Source: Paracoccaceae bacterium
Lineage (GTDB): Bacteria > Pseudomonadota > Alphaproteobacteria > Rhodobacterales > Rhodobacteraceae
Assembly: GCA_021767525.1 (NCBI GenBank)
Contig: JAASTF010000099.1
Span: forward strand, 1-9,822
Reading direction: 5' to 3'
DNA length: 9,822 nucleotides
The notes below the pieces were generated by a model. It ran no database searches. It had not been told where the DNA came from and saw only the letters and a program-made list of their open reading frames with translations. Shown here one piece after another: positions 6,974 to 9,822 of this stretch. The position numbers were made by a program, and so were the translations under genes. How positions within the stretch are numbered: position 1 is the stretch's first letter; every line of letters starts with the position of its first letter.

Positions 6974-7053
6974 GATGCGACGCCCCGTTTCGCTGGCATT
7001 CGGGCCGGGGCTGCGCTATCTCGCGCGGGAACACGCATGCCGCAGGGGGATAC

Positions 7054-8190
7054 ATGGCTGACAGCGCGAAATACGAACAGCCCGGCCCGGTCGAGGAAAA
7101 CTGGCGCGACGCGATCAGCGCGATCGAGGACATCATCGAGGACGCGCGCAACGGGCGCATGTTCATCCTGGTCGATCACGAAGACCGCGAGAACGAGGGC
7201 GACCTGGTGATCCCCGCCCAGATGGCGACGCCCGAGGCGATCAATTTCATGGCGACGCATGGCCGTGGCCTGATCTGCCTGTCGATGACAAGCGACCGGG
7301 TGGATCAACTGGGCCTGCAGTTGATGAGCACAAACAACTCCAGCCGCCACGAAACCGCCTTCACCATCTCGATCGAGGCGCGCGAGGGCGTCAGCACCGG
7401 GATCTCGGCCCATGACCGCGCGCGCACCATTGCCGTGGCCATCGACGCCGCAAAGGGCCCGCAGGATATTGCCACGCCCGGCCATGTCTTTCCGCTGCGC
7501 GCACGCGACGGGGGCGTTCTGGTGCGCGCGGGCCATACCGAGGCGGCGGTGGATGTCAGCCGCCTGGCCGGTCTGAACCCCTCGGGCGTGATCTGCGAAA
7601 TCATGAACGAGGACGGCACGATGGCGCGCCTGCCCGACCTGGTGGCCTTCGCCCAGCGGCACGGGCTGAAGATCGGCACGATTTCCGACCTGATCGCCTA
7701 TCGCCGGCGCCACGACAACCTGGTCAAGATGAAGGCCGAGCAGACCATCACCAGCGAATTCGGTGGCGAGTGGCAAATGCGCGTCTACACCGACGAAACC
7801 CAGGGGGCCGAGCATATCGCCCTGATAAAGGGTGATATTTCGGGCGAGGCTCCGGTGCTGGTGCGGATGCATGCGCTGGATCCGCTGCATGACATGGTGG
7901 GCGCGGGGCCAAAGGGGCGTGCGTTCGAGTTTTCCGACGCGATGCGCCAGATCGCGGCCGAGGGGTGCGGCGTCGTCGTCTTGCTGCGCGACCTGGACAT
8001 GAAAATCGCGCAAGAGGGCGAGGTCAGCCCGCAAACCCTGCGGCAATACGGGTTGGGGGCGCAGATCCTGTCGTCGCTGGGCCTGTCCAAGCTGGAATTG
8101 CTGACCAATTCCGGCACGCCCAAGGTGGTGGGCCTTGACGCCTATGGGCTGGAAATCACCGGAACCCGCAAGATCGAAAGGGGGGCCTGA
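7054..8190 (+). CDS. ribB: 3,4-dihydroxy-2-butanone 4-phosphate synthase with degenerate GTP cyclohydrolase II-like domain (RibBX type)
   Basis: The N-terminal half (about 18-222) is RibB, which converts ribulose 5-phosphate to 3,4-dihydroxy-2-butanone 4-phosphate plus formate in riboflavin synthesis. It carries DHEDRENEGD (41-50), HGRGLICL (69-76), GVSTGISAHDRARTI (112-126), TPGHVFPLRA (141-150), GGVLVRAGHTEAAVD (153-167) and NEDGTMARLPDL (185-196). The C-terminal half (about 230-378) aligns with RibA at its end (YGLGAQILSSLGLSKLELLTNSGTPKVVGLDAYGLEI) but lacks the zinc-binding cysteines. Where RibA has RVHSECLTGD...RCDCG, this protein has RMHALDPLHDMVGAGPKGRA; its only Cys in this half is at 305. 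It should therefore lack GTP cyclohydrolase II activity, and a separate ribA is expected elsewhere. This matches the RibBX variant described in Proteobacteria. AGGGGG (7044-7049) sits just upstream of the ATG. The gene heads the ribBX-ribH-nusB operon. Confidence 0.95.
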   Translation: MADSAKYEQPGPVEENWRDAISAIEDIIEDARNGRMFILVDHEDRENEGDLVIPAQMATPEAINFMATHGRGLICLSMTSDRVDQLGLQLMSTNNSSRHETAFTISIEAREGVSTGISAHDRARTIAVAIDAAKGPQDIATPGHVFPLRARDGGVLVRAGHTEAAVDVSRLAGLNPSGVICEIMNEDGTMARLPDLVAFAQRHGLKIGTISDLIAYRRRHDNLVKMKAEQTITSEFGGEWQMRVYTDETQGAEHIALIKGDISGEAPVLVRMHALDPLHDMVGAGPKGRAFEFSDAMRQIAAEGCGVVVLLRDLDMKIAQEGEVSPQTLRQYGLGAQILSSLGLSKLELLTNSGTPKVVGLDAYGLEITGTRKIERGA

Positions 8191-8191
8191 C

Positions 8192-8743
8192 ATGGCCGGA
8201 TCGGAAAGCCATTATATCCTGCCGCGCCCGACATTCGACAAGCCGGTGAAACTGCTGATCGTCGTGGCGCCCTATTACAAGGACATCGCCGACAACCTGA
8301 TCGCGGGCGCGCGGGCCGAGATCGAGGCCGCGGGTGGTACCCATGATCTGATCGAGGTGCCCGGCGCGCTGGAGATCCCCACCGCCATCGGCATGGCCGA
8401 GCGGCTGTCGAATTTCGATGGCTACGTGGCGTTGGGCTGCGTCATCCGGGGCGAGACGACCCATTACGAAACGGTGTGCAACGACAGCAGCCGGGGGATC
8501 ACGCTGCTGGGCCTTCAGGGGCTGTGCATCGGCAATGGCATCCTGACCGTGGAAAACCGCAAACAGGCCGAGGTGCGCGCCGATCCGGACGACCAGAACA
8601 AGGGGGGCGGCGCGGCCGCTGCGGCCTTGCATCTGATTGCGCTTGCTCGTAAGTGGGGCGCGCCCCGCGCCGGTGTGGGGTTTCAGCCCGCACGCGACGA
8701 ATACCAGATCGCGGGGCAATCCAAGGACAAGCCAACCGCATGA
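8192..8743 (+). CDS. ribH: 6,7-dimethyl-8-ribityllumazine synthase
   Basis: RibH condenses the four-carbon product of the upstream RibB with 5-amino-6-ribitylaminouracil to make lumazine, the penultimate step of riboflavin synthesis. The 183-residue protein has VVAPYYKDIADNLIAGA (24-40), EVPGALEIP (55-63), GCVIRGETTHYETV (82-95) with His91 equivalent to the catalytic His88 of the Bacillus enzyme, GNGILTVEN (114-122) and the phosphate-site region DDQNKGGGAAAAAL (133-146). It carries a C-terminal extension of about 20 residues (VGFQPARDEYQIAGQSKDKPTA) beyond the usual end. I chose ATG at 8192: it lies one base after the ribBX stop codon and follows AAGGGGGG, whereas an in-frame start at 8135 would lie inside ribBX. 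The gene overlaps nusB by 4 bp (ATGA), so the operon is translationally coupled. Confidence 0.97.
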   Translation: MAGSESHYILPRPTFDKPVKLLIVVAPYYKDIADNLIAGARAEIEAAGGTHDLIEVPGALEIPTAIGMAERLSNFDGYVALGCVIRGETTHYETVCNDSSRGITLLGLQGLCIGNGILTVENRKQAEVRADPDDQNKGGGAAAAALHLIALARKWGAPRAGVGFQPARDEYQIAGQSKDKPTA

Positions 8744-9219
8744 CGACCCGACCAGCCCCCAAGGGCGACGCCCGCCGCCAGATGAAATCGGCCGCCCGGC
8801 TTTATGCCGTCCAGGCGCTGTTCCAGATGGAGCATTCGGGCCAATCCGTGGACGCGGTGGTGAAAGAGTTTCTCGACCACCGGTTCGGCGCCACCTACGA
8901 GGGCGATGAGATGGCCGAAGGTCATCCTGACCTGTTTCGCACGCTGGTGGACGAGGCGGTGAACTGGCAGTCCAAGATCGACCACATGACCGATCGCGCG
9001 CTGGTGGCGAAATGGCCGCTGGGGCGGATCGACTCGGTTCTGCGGGCGCTGTTCAGGGCTGCGGGGGCAGAGCTGGTCACCCAAGACACGCCGCCCAAGG
9101 TGGTCATCAAGGAATTCGTCGATATCGCCGGCGCCTTTTACCCCGAAGGCCGCGAGCCTGGTTTCGTCAACGCCGTGCTGGACCACATGGCGCGCGAGGC
9201 CAAGCCCGAGGCGTTCTGA
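8740..9219 (+). CDS. nusB: Transcription antitermination factor NusB
   Basis: NusB is a small all-helical RNA-binding protein. With NusE (S10) it binds boxA in nascent rRNA and holds the antitermination complex on RNA polymerase. The 159-residue product shows the family's features: SAARLYAVQALFQME (17-31) near the N-terminus, an acidic middle helix region, WPLGRIDSVLRALFRAAGAEL (92-112), KVVIKEFVDIAGAF (120-133) and the closing FVNAVLDHMAR (142-152). I chose ATG at 8740, overlapping the ribH stop codon as ATGA; the frame runs back to 8653 but only over ribH. The best upstream site, AAGGA, is about 12 bases away, so translation probably relies on coupling. The ribH-nusB pairing is common in Proteobacteria. 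An insertion of several residues near 48-62 (RFGATYEGDEMAEGH) precedes helix 3, which I cannot assess further. Confidence 0.96.
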   Translation: MTTRPAPKGDARRQMKSAARLYAVQALFQMEHSGQSVDAVVKEFLDHRFGATYEGDEMAEGHPDLFRTLVDEAVNWQSKIDHMTDRALVAKWPLGRIDSVLRALFRAAGAELVTQDTPPKVVIKEFVDIAGAFYPEGREPGFVNAVLDHMAREAKPEAF

Positions 9220-9251
9220 CGGCGCGCGCTGCCGCATAACCCGGCAAAACA

Positions 9252-9265
9252 GGCCAAATATGGCC
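9252..9265 (+). other. Short inverted repeat after nusB
   Basis: GGCCA (9252-9256), loop AATA, TGGCC (9261-9265), followed by GGAATTCAATTTCTT. It could be a weak terminator for the ribBX-ribH-nusB operon, but the stem is short and the T-tract interrupted. It may be coincidental. Confidence 0.25.
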
Positions 9266-9280
9266 GGAATTCAATTTCTT

Positions 9281-9310
9281 GCATCAGTCATGCTTGATGC
9301 CGGGGGCATC
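9281..9310 (+). promoter_or_regulatory. Overlapping alternative hairpins upstream of the small membrane protein gene
   Basis: GCATCA (9281-9286) can pair with TGATGC (9295-9300). The same right arm, as GATGCC (9296-9301), can instead pair with GGCATC (9305-9310) over a GGG loop. The two stems exclude each other. They overlap a possible promoter (see next entry), so they could act as a DNA operator; if transcription begins further upstream they could act as an RNA switch. No protein or ligand can be assigned. Confidence 0.35.
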
Positions 9311-9321
9311 TGCGTTATCGT
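9294..9321 (+). promoter_or_regulatory. Candidate promoter for the small membrane protein gene
   Basis: TTGATG (9294-9299), 16 bp, then TATCGT (9316-9321): four of six matches in each box of a sigma-70-type promoter. Transcription would start near 9328, leaving a leader of about 18 bases that holds AAGGGG (9335-9340), five bases before the ATG. The gene could instead be read through from nusB, 126 bp upstream. Confidence 0.3.
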
Positions 9322-9345
9322 TACGTGTAGACTTAAGGGGAAACC

Positions 9346-9669
9346 ATGCCCAAGCTTATTCGCCTCTATATCGTGAACGTTGCCATCGGTTTTGCGCTGG
9401 CGGGCTGTTTCGTGGCGATGATGCTGTATTTCAACGTGGCGAACCTGTGGCATCTGGTCACCCATTCCGACAAGGGCCTGTTGGCGGTCATCGTGTTGTG
9501 GCTGGCCAATGGCATCGTGTTCGCGGGTGTGCAATTCGCCATCGCGGTGATGCGGATGAAGGATGACGACGATGACGACAGGGGCGGCGGCACGCGCAGC
9601 CCGGTGCGCGTCGACATGACCCGCCCTGTGCCGGTCAAGGCTCCCGCAAAGGCATCGCGCCGCCGGTAA
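9346..9669 (+). CDS. Small two-helix membrane protein with acidic run and basic tail
   Basis: I cannot assign a function. The 107-residue protein has a short basic N-terminus (MPKLIRLY), a hydrophobic helix at about 8-29, a loop NVANLWHLVTHSDKG, and a second helix at about 45-68 ending in AIAVMRM. A run of six Asp (73-78) follows, then a Pro/Arg/Lys-rich, probably disordered, tail ending in ASRRR. The N-terminal 70 residues resemble a small membrane protein that, from memory, is common in Rhodobacteraceae. The start is well supported by AAGGGG five bases before the ATG. It follows nusB by 126 bp and converges with the probable 6S RNA gene. In Rhodobacter sphaeroides a putative salt-stress membrane protein gene (sspA) is reported to converge on ssrS; this gene could be its counterpart, which is inference from position only. 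Confidence 0.8.
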   Translation: MPKLIRLYIVNVAIGFALAGCFVAMMLYFNVANLWHLVTHSDKGLLAVIVLWLANGIVFAGVQFAIAVMRMKDDDDDDRGGGTRSPVRVDMTRPVPVKAPAKASRRR

Positions 9670-9683
9670 AGGCGCAACTACCG

Positions 9684-9711
9684 AAAATTAAAAGAAAAGT
9701 GGCGGGCCCGC
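9684..9711 (-). terminator. Terminator/3' end of the - strand structured RNA
   Basis: Read on the - strand, the GC-rich palindrome GCGGGCCCGC (9702-9711) is followed by the T-rich tract TTTTCTTTTAATTTT (9698-9684). The run exists only for - strand transcription. It therefore fixes the direction of the RNA and places its 3' end near 9699. The palindrome may pair either with itself or with the unseen 5' arm of the RNA. Confidence 0.6.
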
Positions 9712-9822
9712 AGCGACCGTGTGGTTATCTCATTCCCGAGGACCTGTATGTACAGGTGGGCGTCAGGTAACCGGACCAGGGCCCGGACAGAGCCAACTCC
9801 CTCGGAATTGGTTAAGGCCACC
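9699..9822 (-). ncRNA. ssrS: Probable 6S RNA (5' end beyond window)
   Basis: No plausible open reading frame covers this stretch, yet it is highly structured. On the - strand, GUGG (9821-9818) pairs with CCAC (9724-9721), and UUCCGAGG (9807-9800) pairs with CCUCGGGAA (9741-9733) with one bulged base. Between these stems lie unpaired strands of 10 and 8 bases, giving the rod with a central open bubble that lets 6S RNA mimic a melted promoter and bind sigma-70 RNA polymerase. The distal part holds a hairpin (ACCUGU-ACAU-ACAGGU, 9757-9742) and GC-rich segments. The 3' arm ends in GGUCGCUGCGGGCCCGCC before a T-run. About 124 bases are visible and 6S is about 160 or more, so the 5' arm should lie just right of the window. 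The convergent membrane gene fits the reported Rhodobacter ssrS-sspA arrangement. Identification rests on structure, strand and context, not on a database match. Confidence 0.6.

Noticed and set aside
6691..8193. A 500-codon open frame on the - strand
   Set aside because: It is the shadow of ribBX and the end of the hydrolase gene. The + strand proteins carry unmistakable family motifs and the antisense product has none.
9684..9822. The right-edge RNA read on the + strand, or as SRP RNA, RNase P RNA, tmRNA or tRNA
   Set aside because: The T-run serves only the - strand. The SRP tetraloop region (GGUCAGGUCCGGAAGGAAGCA), the RNase P GAGGAAAGUC motif, tmRNA ends and a tRNA cloverleaf with T-loop are not found on either strand.
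1..9822. CRISPR array, insertion sequence, integration site or defence cassette
   Set aside because: There are no spaced direct repeats, transposase or recombinase motifs, or terminal inverted repeats. The only tandem repeat is in-frame within the acidic gene. Gene order and base composition are uniform core-genome type.

Overview
The window is typical high-GC alphaproteobacterial chromosome. Gene content and gene order point to the Rhodobacteraceae (Roseobacter/Rhodobacter group): purA followed by a DUF2842 membrane protein, a ribB-like gene with a degenerate RibA half followed by ribH and nusB, and at the right edge what looks like a 6S RNA gene. I saw no insertion sequence, phage gene, CRISPR array, tRNA or rRNA. 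It reads as core genome, not an accessory island.

Layout from left to right. (1) Positions 1-1499, + strand: purA, lacking about seven N-terminal codons at the window edge, translationally coupled to a 74-residue DUF2842 membrane protein. A strong hairpin at 1516-1546 separates these from a convergent gene. (2) Positions 1569-4130, - strand: a very large, extremely acidic 853-residue protein with ordered-looking ends, a long disordered middle and a 14-residue tandem repeat. This is the least understood gene here. (3) Positions 4269-4952, + strand: thiamine pyrophosphokinase, divergent from the acidic gene. (4) Positions 4876-5808, - strand: an EamA/DMT transporter whose 3' end overlaps the thiamine pyrophosphokinase gene tail to tail by 77 bp. 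(5) Positions 5962-6933, + strand: a Tat-exported metallo-beta-lactamase-fold hydrolase with methyl-parathion-hydrolase-like metal-ligand spacing. (6) Positions 7054-9219, + strand: a compact ribBX-ribH-nusB operon combining riboflavin synthesis and antitermination, with a 1-bp gap and then a 4-bp overlap between genes. (7) Positions 9346-9669, + strand: a two-helix small membrane protein with a run of six Asp and a basic tail. Converging on it from the right is a structured RNA on the - strand, a probable 6S RNA (ssrS) cut by the window end and ending in its own terminator.

The main metabolic themes are nucleotide synthesis (PurA), the thiamine cofactor (ThiN) and the flavin cofactor (RibBX, RibH), plus transcription control (NusB and the probable 6S RNA). 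I did not find a convincing new multi-gene system. The best leads are the acidic protein of unknown function, the degenerate RibA half in RibBX, the 6S-like locus beside the membrane protein, and the alternative hairpins upstream of that protein. There is no gene-free stretch longer than about 155 bp.
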